From Ruminiclostridium josui JCM 17888 (lineage in GTDB: Bacteria; Bacillota; Clostridia; Acetivibrionales; DSM-1351): a DNA stretch of 64,000 nucleotides. The notes under the pieces are model-generated. The model worked only from the letters and a program-made list of their open reading frames with translations. It was not told the DNA's origin and made no database searches. Location: the NCBI RefSeq assembly GCF_000526495.1, contig NZ_JAGE01000002.1, positions 248,001-312,000 of the forward strand, given 5' to 3'. Position 1 is the stretch's first letter. Each line of letters starts with the position of its first letter. This document shows positions 7,313-15,503 of the stretch, in pieces. Both the position numbers and the translations under genes were made by a program.

Positions 7313-8863
7313 ATGTCACAAATTGAAAAGATACAAAATCTAAAAAACATGAAGATAACTATAGCTCAGGGCGGCGGTGAAGAGAAGATAGCAAAAAGAC
7401 ACGCAGATGGAAAGCTGTCTGCCAGAGAAAGAATCGACTTATTATTTGACGATAACAGTTTTGTTGAAGTAGATACATTTATAGAATCCAGATGCTTTGA
7501 CTTCGGCATGCAGAAGAAGAAACTTCCGGGTGACGGGGTTGTGACCGGTTACGGAACGGTTAACGGCAGAAAAGTTTTTGTTGCATCACAAGACTTTACT
7601 GTTATAGGCGGCTCATTGGGAGAAATGCACGCAAAAAAGATAACAAAGGTTATGGATATGGCTCTGAAAATGGGAGTACCTTTTATAGCAATTAATGATT
7701 CCGGTGGAGCTCGTATAGAGGAAGGTTTGGATGCACTTTCAGGTTATGGAGATATTTTTTATAGAAATACTCTTGCATCAGGAGTTATACCTCAGATATC
7801 AGTAATAATGGGACCCTGTGCAGGCGGTGCTGTTTATTCACCTGCCATAACCGACTTTATATTTATGGTAGAGAAAACAAGTCAGATGTTTATTACAGGA
7901 CCTCAGGTAATCAAGTCTGTTACTGGTGAAGACGTATCAGTTGAAAATCTTGGAGGTGCAGATGTTCATACTGCTGTAAGCGGTGTGGCGCATTTCAAGT
8001 CTTCAAGTGAAGAAGAGTGTATTGAAGATATAAAGAGACTTTTAAGTTTTATTCCGGATAATAATGTATCTGATACTATGTACTATGGAGTATCAGATGT
8101 TGCTGACAGATTAGTGGAAAGCTTTAATACTATTATCCCAGAAGAATCAAACAAGCCTTACGATATGTATGATGTAATTACTGAAGTAGTAGATGATGGT
8201 GATTTTTTTGAAATTCAAAGTTGTTTCGCTCAGAATATTATAATCGGATTTGCTAGAATGAATGGCAAAAGTGTTGGTATAGTTGCGAATCAACCAAAAG
8301 TTATGGCCGGCTCTCTTGATATGAATGCAGCTGATAAAGCAGCACGTTTTGTCCGTTTCTGTGATGCTTTCAATATACCTTTAATTTCATTGACAGATGT
8401 ACCTGCATTCTTGCCAGGTGTGGCGCAGGAGCACAACGGTATAATTCGTCATGGTGCGAAACTCTTATATGCATTCTCAGAAGCAACAGTTCCTAAGATA
8501 AATGTTATTCTTAGAAAGGCATATGGCGGAGCGTATATCGCTATGAACAGTAAGACAATAGGAGCAGATATGGTTTTTGCATGGCCATCAGCTGAAATAG
8601 CTGTTATGGGACCTGAAGGAGCGGCAAATATCATATTCAAAAAGGATATTACAGCATCTGAAAATCCAGCAGAAACCAGAAAGGAAAAGATTTCAGAATA
8701 TAAAGATAAATTCTCAAATCCTTATGTAGCAGCATCAAGAGGCTATGTTGATGATGTTATTGAGCCTTCTGAAACAAGAATAAAAATTATATCAGCGCTG
8801 GAAATGTTGGATACAAAGAGGGAAAACAGGCCTTCAAAGAAGCATGGCAACATTCCGCTGTAA
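7313..8863 (+). CDS. Biotin-dependent acyl-CoA carboxyltransferase, 12S / MmdA-PccB type
   Basis: 516-residue carboxyltransferase with the full two-lobed crotonase fold of the methylmalonyl-CoA decarboxylase alpha / propionyl-CoA carboxylase beta / transcarboxylase 12S family. Visible signatures are HADGKLSARERIDLLFDD at the start, the N-lobe oxyanion region GPCAGGAVYSPAITDF, the C-lobe RKAYGGAYIAMNSK and the typical end KKHGNIPL. It moves carboxyl groups between biotin and propionyl-/methylmalonyl-CoA. The gene is first in a three-gene operon with a biotin carrier and a 5S-like subunit and has an AGAGGTG SD. Which acyl-CoA reaction it runs depends on its partners; a PccB role would need a biotin carboxylase that is not in this window. 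Confidence 0.9.
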   Translation: MSQIEKIQNLKNMKITIAQGGGEEKIAKRHADGKLSARERIDLLFDDNSFVEVDTFIESRCFDFGMQKKKLPGDGVVTGYGTVNGRKVFVASQDFTVIGGSLGEMHAKKITKVMDMALKMGVPFIAINDSGGARIEEGLDALSGYGDIFYRNTLASGVIPQISVIMGPCAGGAVYSPAITDFIFMVEKTSQMFITGPQVIKSVTGEDVSVENLGGADVHTAVSGVAHFKSSSEEECIEDIKRLLSFIPDNNVSDTMYYGVSDVADRLVESFNTIIPEESNKPYDMYDVITEVVDDGDFFEIQSCFAQNIIIGFARMNGKSVGIVANQPKVMAGSLDMNAADKAARFVRFCDAFNIPLISLTDVPAFLPGVAQEHNGIIRHGAKLLYAFSEATVPKINVILRKAYGGAYIAMNSKTIGADMVFAWPSAEIAVMGPEGAANIIFKKDITASENPAETRKEKISEYKDKFSNPYVAASRGYVDDVIEPSETRIKIISALEMLDTKRENRPSKKHGNIPL

Positions 8864-8894
8864 TATAGGACAAATTATCTGGAGGATGGGTGTA

Positions 8895-9263
8895 ATGAAT
8901 AAATATATAATTAAGGTAAACGGAATTCCTTATGAGGTAGAAGTTCAAGAAGTTGGCGGAGGAAGACCAGGTGCGGCTGTTCCAAAGCCAAAAGCTTACA
9001 AGCCCGGACAGACAACAACTGCAAAATCTTCACAACTTCAGGCAGGCAAAGCAGGAGATGTTGTTGCTCCACTGCCGGGAACTGTTTTAAAAGTGAAAGT
9101 TAATCTCGGCGATGATGTAAAAAAAGGACAGGTGCTTTTAATACTGGAAGCAATGAAAATGGAGAATGAAATAGTTGCCCAGGTTGATGGTAAAGTAACC
9201 GCTTTAACAGTTGAGGCCGGAAAGGCTGTTACTGCTGGAGAATTAATGGTATCTATAGGCTAA
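8895..9263 (+). CDS. Biotin carboxyl carrier protein (1.3S / gamma-type subunit)
   Basis: 122-residue biotinyl carrier. A short N-terminal beta segment (MNKYIIKVNGIPYEVEVQEV) that anchors to the partner enzyme, a Pro/Ala/Lys-rich linker (about 24-55) and a biotinyl domain with the biotin-lysine motif EAMKMENE are seen, as in transcarboxylase 1.3S and decarboxylase gamma/delta carriers. ATG 8895 is chosen (GGAGG at 8881-8885); the frame extends upstream into the previous gene but without a suitable start. It sits between the two carboxyltransferase genes it should shuttle between. Confidence 0.9.
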   Translation: MNKYIIKVNGIPYEVEVQEVGGGRPGAAVPKPKAYKPGQTTTAKSSQLQAGKAGDVVAPLPGTVLKVKVNLGDDVKKGQVLLILEAMKMENEIVAQVDGKVTALTVEAGKAVTAGELMVSIG

Positions 9264-9296
9264 TAGAGCTGACTTTACCGCAAAGGAGATGGAATA

Positions 9297-10829
9297 ATGG
9301 CAGGCGTGAAAATTACCGAAACAGTATTAAGAGACGCTCACCAATCCCTTATAGCAACCAGAATGAAGACCGAAGATATGCTTCCGATTGTTGAGAAGCT
9401 TGACAATATAGGGTATCATTCCTTGGAAGCATGGGGTGGAGCTACTTTTGATTCATGTATGAGATTCTTAAATGAAGATCCATGGATGAGACTTAGAAAA
9501 ATAAAAGATGCTGCTAAAAAGACACCTCTGCAGATGCTTCTGAGAGGTCAGAATCTTTTAGGATATAAACATTATGCAGATGATATAGTAGAATATTTTG
9601 TCCAAAAAGCAATTGCAAATGGTATGGACATAATAAGAATATTTGACGCATTGAATGATGTCAGAAATGTTGAGACGGCAATTAAAGCATGCAAAAAAGA
9701 AGGCGGCCACGCTCAGGGCTGTATCTGTTACACAATAAGTCCGGTTCATAATCTTGAACTTTTTGTAAGGGATGCAATACAGTTGGAGAGCATAGGAGCA
9801 GATTCTATCTGCATTAAGGACATGGCTGGACTTTTAGTACCATATCAGGCGTATGAATTGGTTAAAGCTTTAAAAGAAAGTGTTAAGATACCGATACAAC
9901 TACACACTCACTGTATAAGCGGTATAGCATCAATGACATATTTGAAGGCTATAGAAGCAGGTGTTGATGTAGTTGACTGTGCAATTTCACCTATGTCAAT
10001 AGGAACGTCACAGCCGCCTACAGAGTCGTTGGTAACAACCTTAAGGGGAACTGAATTCGATACAGGATTGGATTTGGAAAAACTCAGCGAAATTGCAGAC
10101 TATTTCAAAACGCTTAAAGAAAAATATATAGAAAGCGGACTATTTGATATAAAGATTATGGGTGTTGACGTTAACTCACTTATTTATCAGGTACCCGGTG
10201 GAATGCTTTCGAACCTTGTTTCCCAATTGAAGCAGTTTAATGCTATGGATAAATATGAAGAGGTTCTCAAGGAAGTTCCAAGAGTAAGAGCTGATTTTGG
10301 CTATCCTCCACTTGTTACACCATCAAGTCAGATTGTTGGTACTCAAGCGGTACTTAATGTATTAAATGGTGAAAGATACAAGATGGTGCCAAAGGAATCA
10401 AAAGGCATTGTAAAGGGAGAATACGGCAAAACACCTGCACCTATTAGTGATGAAATAAAAGCTAAGATTCTGGGGGATGAAGAGCCTATTACATGCCGAC
10501 CTGCTGACCTTATTGAACCTGAGCTTGAAAAGATTAAAGAAGCTGTTAAGGACTATATAGAGCAGGATGAGGATGTACTTTCATATGCAATGTTCCCACT
10601 GGCTGCTGAAAAGTTCTTTAAGCAGCGCATTAAGGATAGAAATAAGGCTACTGCTCCTGCGGCAGAAGGAATAAAACCCGAAGTTGTAGCGGCAATATCT
10701 GCTGTAGTTAATGAAATGGCCGAAAGAGACGGTACACAGTACAGAATAGGCAATATCTCAAGGATTAACCAGAATCAGAATAGATGGACTCTGTATGGCA
10801 TGCTTGAGAGATTCAGAACAAAGCTTTAA
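9297..10829 (+). CDS. Pyruvate/oxaloacetate carboxyltransferase (5S / OadA / PycB type)
   Basis: 510-residue TIM-barrel carboxyltransferase that exchanges CO2 between oxaloacetate/pyruvate and biotin. Conserved elements: ETVLRDAHQSLIATRMKTEDM near the start, WGGATFDSCMRFL, the carbamylated-lysine region SICIKDMAG and the metal-binding HTH in IQLHTHCISGIAS; a C-terminal conserved-carboxylase domain follows. It lacks a fused biotinyl domain, which is supplied by the preceding gene. With the 12S-like and 1.3S-like genes the set matches methylmalonyl-CoA:pyruvate transcarboxylase. No OadB/MmdB membrane pump subunit is nearby. Confidence 0.9.
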   Translation: MAGVKITETVLRDAHQSLIATRMKTEDMLPIVEKLDNIGYHSLEAWGGATFDSCMRFLNEDPWMRLRKIKDAAKKTPLQMLLRGQNLLGYKHYADDIVEYFVQKAIANGMDIIRIFDALNDVRNVETAIKACKKEGGHAQGCICYTISPVHNLELFVRDAIQLESIGADSICIKDMAGLLVPYQAYELVKALKESVKIPIQLHTHCISGIASMTYLKAIEAGVDVVDCAISPMSIGTSQPPTESLVTTLRGTEFDTGLDLEKLSEIADYFKTLKEKYIESGLFDIKIMGVDVNSLIYQVPGGMLSNLVSQLKQFNAMDKYEEVLKEVPRVRADFGYPPLVTPSSQIVGTQAVLNVLNGERYKMVPKESKGIVKGEYGKTPAPISDEIKAKILGDEEPITCRPADLIEPELEKIKEAVKDYIEQDEDVLSYAMFPLAAEKFFKQRIKDRNKATAPAAEGIKPEVVAAISAVVNEMAERDGTQYRIGNISRINQNQNRWTLYGMLERFRTKL

Positions 10830-10876
10830 AGTATTTTAAAGTATAAAATATAATTATCAATTTTTTGCAATAGCGT

Positions 10877-10912
10877 GACCTCCATAGTAAACCTGTGGGG
10901 GTCTTGTTTGTA
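10877..10912 (+). terminator. Intrinsic terminator after the carboxyltransferase operon
   Basis: GACCTCCATAG (10877-10887) pairs with CTGTGGGGGTC (10893-10903), with G-T wobbles, a TAAAC loop and a TTGTTTG tail. Confidence 0.65.
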
Positions 10913-11557
10913 TTAATTTACACACCCGCTGTGAAGATAAATGAAATTTTGCTTATTACTGAAAAACTCAAGTACAGCAACGTCAGAACCTTTTTTTATA
11001 TGTTTTCCGCATTTCAGACATACAAAATTTGACTGCTGGATTTGTGTATAACTCAATGTAGGGGTAATATCTTTAATTTTTTGCCAGCTTTTCCATCCAA
11101 CCTTGCACAGGTTTATCCTTTTATCATAATCAGACAGCACCCATCTGAGAAGTTTGTGGAAATGAAAGGGAAATCTAGTGAATTTTATATAATCATTAGG
11201 AAGGCCAAGATTAACTGCATATAGTTCAAAGTTTCTTTCAACAATTTCCTGTATCCGGCCAGTTATCTGTGTCACGTACCAACAAAAGCCTTCTTCTGTT
11301 AACCAAGATTTCAGTCTCTCGAACATATAGCCCCTGCAAATTTCAATAGATTCAGACTTTGGTACGCGAAGAGCCGTAAAGGCTTTCTTGGCGATTTCAA
11401 CAACATCGTCAAGATACAATTTTTTTTTAAAGTTATCGGTATTATAAAGTTCTACTGGAATAATATCAAAGTAATATTCGTTTGTTTCAGGTCTGTAAAA
11501 ACCGATACATGTGCCACCAACAAAGCTACCGCTGCCTGCATCATCGATTTGAATCAT
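10913..11557 (-). CDS. Unrecognised protein with C-terminal CxxC/HxxC zinc-finger-like motif
   Basis: 214 residues, no family recognised with confidence. The N-terminus IDDAGSGSFVGGTCIGFYRP has an acidic residue, small loops and beta strands somewhat like an RNase H-like fold, but this is only a resemblance. The C-terminus has CLKCGKHIKKG followed about 20 residues later by HSGC, a likely zinc-binding CxxC...HxxC site. There is no signal peptide or membrane segment. The ATG at 11557 lies 14 bases from its SD; a better-placed ATG at 11567 opens a nine-codon frame that overlaps it (see findings). It is transcribed divergently from the rpiR-type gene. Confidence 0.7.
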   Translation of the reverse strand: MIQIDDAGSGSFVGGTCIGFYRPETNEYYFDIIPVELYNTDNFKKKLYLDDVVEIAKKAFTALRVPKSESIEICRGYMFERLKSWLTEEGFCWYVTQITGRIQEIVERNFELYAVNLGLPNDYIKFTRFPFHFHKLLRWVLSDYDKRINLCKVGWKSWQKIKDITPTLSYTQIQQSNFVCLKCGKHIKKGSDVAVLEFFSNKQNFIYLHSGCVN

Positions 11558-11580
11558 ATTCAGCCATTTAACCTCCTAAT

Positions 11581-11624
11581 AATTATATTAATTATTATTA
11601 GTATGTTTCGTAATTAATATAATT
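11581..11624. promoter_or_regulatory. Perfect 14-bp dyad in the divergent intergenic region
   Basis: AATTATATTAATTA (11581-11594) is the exact reverse complement of TAATTAATATAATT (11611-11624), separated by 16 bases. It lies between the unrecognised minus-strand gene and the rpiR-type gene and may be an operator, possibly for that regulator. The composition is only A/T, which lowers its weight. Confidence 0.4.
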
Positions 11625-11674
11625 CTAATAGAAACTTATTTTTCATTACCATGTATTTAAAAAAATGCAATTGC

Positions 11675-11703
11675 TTGATTTTTTTCCTGCAAAAAGGTAA
11701 TAT
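11675..11703 (+). promoter_or_regulatory. Probable sigma-A promoter of the rpiR-type gene
   Basis: TTGATT (11675-11680), 17-base spacer, TAATAT (11698-11703), about 40 bases before the start codon. Confidence 0.5.
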
Positions 11704-11742
11704 ATAATTTATATTGTTTGAAAAGTGCATTTGGAGGAGATT

Positions 11743-12636
11743 ATGATGAACAGCCTTAAAAATAATGACTTATTGAGTTTAATACAACAGAAATATAATG
11801 ATTTCAGTAAGGGCCAAAAGCTCATAGCCAACTATATAACAAACCATTATGACAAGGCGGCATTTGTCACTGCAGCAAAGCTTGGAGACATAGTAGGTGT
11901 CAGTGAATCAACTGTAGTAAGATTTGCTATAGAACTGGGATTTGACGGCTATCCGAAGCTTCAGAAGGTTCTTCAGGAGCTTATAAAAAGCAAACTTACT
12001 TCAGTACAGCGAATAGAGGTATCATCCAATAGGATAAACGAGGACAATATACTAAAAAGTGTATTGCAATCTGATATGGATAAAATTAAATTAACACTTG
12101 AACAAATGGACACAAACAATTTTGATGAAATAGTTGAAACCATACTAGGAGCAAAAAGGATATTCATTCTAGGAGTAAGAAGTTCTGCTCCTCTTGCAAG
12201 TTTTCTTGGATTTTACTTCAATTTAATATTTGATAATATAAGGCTTGTTCACACCACAAGTGTCAGCGAGATGTTTGAGCAAATCATAAAGGCACAGCCT
12301 GGAGACGTTGTTATTGGCATTAGTTACCCACGTTACTCTAAAAGAACAATAAAAGCATTACAGTTTGCAAAGGATCAGGGTGTTAACACAATTGCCATAA
12401 CTGACAGTGCTGATTCTCCGGTGGCACAGGCTGCCAATAAGTATTTGTTGGCTAGGAGTGATATGGCTTCCTTTGTAGACTCACTTGTTGCCCCATTAAG
12501 CCTTATAAATGCATTAATAGTAGCTATAGGTATGAGAAGGAAAAATGATGTCTACAATACCTTTGAAAAGCTTGAAAAGATATGGGATGAATATGAAGTT
12601 TACGAAAAAGACGATTATCGCGATGAAAAACTGTAA
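11743..12636 (+). CDS. MurR/RpiR family transcriptional regulator
   Basis: Regulator of about 297 residues with an N-terminal HTH_6 domain (FSKGQKLIANYITNHYDKAAFVTAAKLGDIVGVSESTVVRFAIELGF) and a C-terminal SIS sugar-phosphate-binding domain (about 125-265, with FILGVRSSAPLA and GDVVIGISYPRYSKRTI). Such proteins sense phosphosugars and control sugar, amino-sugar or cell-wall genes. ATG 11743 and ATG 11746 both follow GGAGGAG (11733-11739); 11746 has the more usual spacing. The next gene is a YhiN-type flavoprotein 20 bp downstream, probably in the same operon. The effector cannot be told from context. Confidence 0.88.
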   Translation: MMNSLKNNDLLSLIQQKYNDFSKGQKLIANYITNHYDKAAFVTAAKLGDIVGVSESTVVRFAIELGFDGYPKLQKVLQELIKSKLTSVQRIEVSSNRINEDNILKSVLQSDMDKIKLTLEQMDTNNFDEIVETILGAKRIFILGVRSSAPLASFLGFYFNLIFDNIRLVHTTSVSEMFEQIIKAQPGDVVIGISYPRYSKRTIKALQFAKDQGVNTIAITDSADSPVAQAANKYLLARSDMASFVDSLVAPLSLINALIVAIGMRRKNDVYNTFEKLEKIWDEYEVYEKDDYRDEKL

Positions 12637-12656
12637 TTTATATTGAAAGGACACAT

Positions 12657-13883
12657 ATGGGTAAAGTAATAGTAATTGGAGGCGGCCCGGCGGGAATAAT
12701 GGCTGCAGGAATTGCAGCCGGAAGAGGACGGGACGTTATTTTATTGGAGAAAAACAGCAGGCTTGGCAAAAAACTATTAATATCTGGTAAAGGTAGATGT
12801 AATATTACCAATGATACTGATGTTGAAGGTTTGATAGAAAATACGCCGGGGAATGGAAATTTCCTTTACTCAGCTTTTTATACGTTTTCAAATCAGGATT
12901 TAATTGATTTTTTCAATGAAAGGGGACTTCGTACAAAAGTAGAGAGAGGCGGAAGAGTATTTCCTGAATCAGATTCTTCCAGAGATGTACTTAACACACT
13001 TATGAATTTCCTTAAATCCAACGGTGTTAAAATAACTACAGAAGCGACAGTTACTGAAATTCTTGCCCAAGATAATAAAGTTACGGGAGTTCGCCTTTCG
13101 GACGGAAGCACAATTGAGGCTGAGGCGGTTATACTTGCAGTAGGCGGAATGTCTTATCCGGGAACAGGCTCAACTGGAGACGGTTATGAAATGGTAAAAA
13201 AGCTTGGCCATACCATAACTCCCCTGAAACCATCCCTTGTACCTCTAATTACACGTGAAGAATGGATTAAGGATTTACAGGGACTTTCTCTTAAAAATGT
13301 TTCAGTTTCATTTAAAAACAGTAACGGTAAGGAGATATATAACGATTTTGGTGAAATGATTTTCACTCACTTTGGAGTTTCAGGGCCGGTAATTTTGAGT
13401 GCAAGCAGACATTTACTTTCTTATGATTTTAAAAATATAGAGCTTTTTCTTGATTTAAAACCTGCATTGGCTTGGGAAAAACTAGATGAGAGAGTTCAGA
13501 GGGATTTTGACAAATATTCAAGAAAGCAATATAAAAATTCACTGAATGATTTACTTCCACAAAAGTTTATTCCCGTAATTATAAAGTTATCTGAAATCAA
13601 TCCTGAGAAGCCTGTACATCAAATTACAAAGGAAGAAAGAAGAAGACTTGTCACACTGCTTAAAAGCCTAAAAATGACTATTATCGGGGCAAGACCAATT
13701 AAGGAAGCTATAGTTACAGCCGGTGGAGTAAAAACAAGTGAAATAAATCCATCAACAATGGAATCTAAAAAGATAAGTGGTTTATTCATGGCAGGAGAGG
13801 TAATAGATGTTGACGCTTACACAGGAGGCTTTAATTTGACAATTGCCTTTTCAACAGGCTACATTGCAGGACTAAATTGCTAA
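12657..13883 (+). CDS. NAD(P)/FAD-dependent oxidoreductase, HI0933/YhiN family
   Basis: 408-residue flavoprotein. The Rossmann dinucleotide motif VIGGGPAGIMAAGIAAGRG with the acidic end LLEKNSRLGKK, the family motif GKGRCNITND, the central GGMSYPGTGSTGDGYEMVKKLGH and the C-terminal GEVIDVDAYTGGFNLTIAFSTGYIAG all match the HI0933-like group. Physiological substrate is unknown for most members. It has an AAAGGA SD before ATG 12657. No redox partner is encoded next to it; cotranscription with the RpiR gene is likely from the 20-bp gap. Confidence 0.88.
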   Translation: MGKVIVIGGGPAGIMAAGIAAGRGRDVILLEKNSRLGKKLLISGKGRCNITNDTDVEGLIENTPGNGNFLYSAFYTFSNQDLIDFFNERGLRTKVERGGRVFPESDSSRDVLNTLMNFLKSNGVKITTEATVTEILAQDNKVTGVRLSDGSTIEAEAVILAVGGMSYPGTGSTGDGYEMVKKLGHTITPLKPSLVPLITREEWIKDLQGLSLKNVSVSFKNSNGKEIYNDFGEMIFTHFGVSGPVILSASRHLLSYDFKNIELFLDLKPALAWEKLDERVQRDFDKYSRKQYKNSLNDLLPQKFIPVIIKLSEINPEKPVHQITKEERRRLVTLLKSLKMTIIGARPIKEAIVTAGGVKTSEINPSTMESKKISGLFMAGEVIDVDAYTGGFNLTIAFSTGYIAGLNC

Positions 13884-13971
13884 AACATTAAGTAATTTTG
13901 GGAAATTATGTGTATTTGGCCGAAAGTTTGTACATATTATCAGTAAATAAACAAATTGAGGCTTGATATAT

Positions 13972-14457
13972 ATGAAAATTAATCTAAAAAGAAACAACGG
14001 CAAAGACACTCAAACAGATAAAAGTGCATTTTTAGAAAAAATACTGTTTCGTACTTGTATTATATTTTTTATAGTACTTATATCTGTTCAGATTATACTT
14101 TCAATGCCTTCAGTCCGGATGCGACTGAACATTACGGATAAATCTGTAGGGATACCTCTTGGAAGTGACGAATACCTCTATGGAAGAGGAATGGTGACTT
14201 TGGAAATGATTGCTGAAGAGCCGGATCCGCAAACTAAAATACTGGTGAATGGTGAACAGGTTGCAGGATTTGACAAGATAGAAATACCAATTAATGTAAA
14301 CGATGGAGATGTCATTGAGATAGACGGTAGTGAAAGCCAAGTGAACCACATGGTAAAGGTTAAGAATGCTTCATCCAACATAAATAATAAATGTATAAAT
14401 GCGATTGTAAATACTGAACATAATATTAAGAAATTGGTAAAAATTCAGTTTAATTAA
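13972..14457 (+). CDS. Hypothetical single-pass membrane protein
   Basis: 161 residues, not recognised. A Lys/Asn-rich cytoplasmic start is followed by one membrane helix (about 27-47, CIIFFIVLISVQIILSMPSV), then an extracytoplasmic domain of beta character with ILVNGEQVAGFDKIEIPINVNDGDVIEI, which looks like a small carbohydrate-binding or Ig-like sandwich (weak resemblance). ATG 13972 is preferred over TTG 13963 because TTGAGGC lies nine bases upstream. A terminator follows. Its role is unknown. Confidence 0.6.
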   Translation: MKINLKRNNGKDTQTDKSAFLEKILFRTCIIFFIVLISVQIILSMPSVRMRLNITDKSVGIPLGSDEYLYGRGMVTLEMIAEEPDPQTKILVNGEQVAGFDKIEIPINVNDGDVIEIDGSESQVNHMVKVKNASSNINNKCINAIVNTEHNIKKLVKIQFN

Positions 14458-14505
14458 TTGGTTTGTGTATTTGACAAAATTAACTTAATTATTGTTTTAT
14501 ATTAG

Positions 14506-14540
14506 AAAAACCTATATAATTTAATGTATAGGTTTTTATT
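14506..14540 (+). terminator. Intrinsic terminator before the hutP-like operon
   Basis: Perfect 11-bp stem AAAAACCTATA (14506-14516) / TATAGGTTTTT (14527-14537) with a 10-base loop and a T-rich end. Confidence 0.7.
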
Positions 14541-14568
14541 GACTTAAAACTCCTTATAAGGCAAAAAA

Positions 14569-14577
14569 TGTTACAAT
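14569..14577 (+). promoter_or_regulatory. Possible extended -10 promoter of the hutP-like gene
   Basis: TGT-TACAAT (14569-14577) is an extended -10 element; no good -35 lies 17 bases upstream. Confidence 0.35.
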
Positions 14578-14652
14578 TATAGATCTTTTGAGATGAAAAA
14601 ATAATTATATAAAATTATTATTAGTCGCACTATGGCTAGCGGAGGTTTTGAT

Positions 14653-15072
14653 ATGGTTAATGAAGGATTTGGAAGCAAAGAAATAGCAAGTGCAGCAATA
14701 AGAATTGCACTAACCAATGACAGGGCAACTGAAAAGAAGCTTCAGCAAGAATTTATGCAAACAGGAATTAGTACTGCTGCTGTTGACTACGGTGGGGAGT
14801 TTATTTCATCGGTAATGAAGATTGTGGAGAGAGCAGTTGTATCCTCAAAACGTGAAGGAGTAATTAGCGAAAGTCATGCAGAGCAGGGGGCAGTTGCAGG
14901 TGCAACAAGAGAGGCCATATCGCAGATTATGCCAAAAGCAATAGGTCTGAATGTCGGCGGAAAAATCGGAATAGCAAGGTATAAGGACCATGTAAGTGTT
15001 GCCGTGTTTTTCGGTATTGGACTTCTGAATTTAAATGAGGTTTCAATAGGACTAGGACATAGAGCAGTATAA
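14653..15072 (+). CDS. HutP family protein (histidine-responsive RNA-binding antiterminator homologue)
   Basis: 139 residues with the HutP fold signatures: VISESHAEQGAVAGATREAI in the middle and the conserved end VSIGLGHRAV. In Bacillus subtilis, HutP binds hut mRNA when L-histidine and Mg2+ are present and lets transcription continue. Here H75 and H136 line up with metal-ligand histidines of the Bacillus protein, while the position equivalent to the third (four after H75) is G79. ATG 14653 is chosen with GGAGG at 14641-14645; an upstream in-frame ATG at 14632 lies before that SD. No histidine-utilisation gene is in the window; aroH, cmk and ispH-S1 follow. Confidence 0.82.
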   Translation: MVNEGFGSKEIASAAIRIALTNDRATEKKLQQEFMQTGISTAAVDYGGEFISSVMKIVERAVVSSKREGVISESHAEQGAVAGATREAISQIMPKAIGLNVGGKIGIARYKDHVSVAVFFGIGLLNLNEVSIGLGHRAV

Positions 15073-15104
15073 GTTTATAAATACCAATTTACAAGGAGAG
15101 AACA

Positions 15105-15467
15105 ATGGCTGTAAGAGCGATAAGAGGGGCAATAACCGTAACAGAAAATACAAAAGAGTCAATTTGGGAAGGAACAAAAGAGCTTCTTGCAGAAATAATA
15201 GAAAGAAATTCTTTAGAAAATAAAGATATAATAAGTGTAATATTTACTGTTACACAGGATTTGAATGCAACTTTTCCGGCAGTAGCTGCAAGGCAAATAG
15301 GTTGGAATGACATTCCACTTATGTGTACAAGCGAAATCAATGTTCCGGGCAGTTTGGAGAAATGTATACGGGTGCTGATACACATTAATACTGAAAAGAG
15401 TAATATAGAAATTAATCATGTTTATCTCAAAGGGGCTCAGGTATTAAGACCTGACTTAGTTGAGTAG
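15105..15467 (+). CDS. aroH: Chorismate mutase, AroH type
   Basis: Monofunctional trimeric chorismate mutase (chorismate to prephenate, phenylalanine/tyrosine synthesis) of 120 residues, the usual length. The N-terminus [19 protein letters not shown], the central [21 protein letters not shown] and the C-terminal VLIHINTEK...[14 protein letters not shown] match Bacillus AroH, including Arg6/Arg7-like and the Arg near residue 90 that bind the substrate. AAGGAGAG precedes ATG 15105. It lies 32 bp after the hutP-like gene and 36 bp before cmk. Confidence 0.93.
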   Translation: MAVRAIRGAITVTENTKESIWEGTKELLAEIIERNSLENKDIISVIFTVTQDLNATFPAVAARQIGWNDIPLMCTSEINVPGSLEKCIRVLIHINTEKSNIEINHVYLKGAQVLRPDLVE

Positions 15468-15503
15468 TAGTAGACATAAGATAAATACAATAAAAGAAAC
15501 GGA

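Noticed and set aside
13963-13972. TTG 13963 as start of the single-pass membrane protein
   Set aside because: The TTGAGGC SD ends directly before it, leaving no spacing; ATG 13972 is nine bases from the SD.
14471-14503. TTGACA at 14471 as a promoter for the hutP-like gene
   Set aside because: No acceptable -10 lies at 16-18 bases, and any transcript would run straight into the terminator at 14506-14537.
14620-14652. TAG repeats before the hutP-like gene as a HutP-binding site
   Set aside because: Only two TAG triplets, about 12 bases apart; the known HutP sites need several closely spaced NAG triplets.
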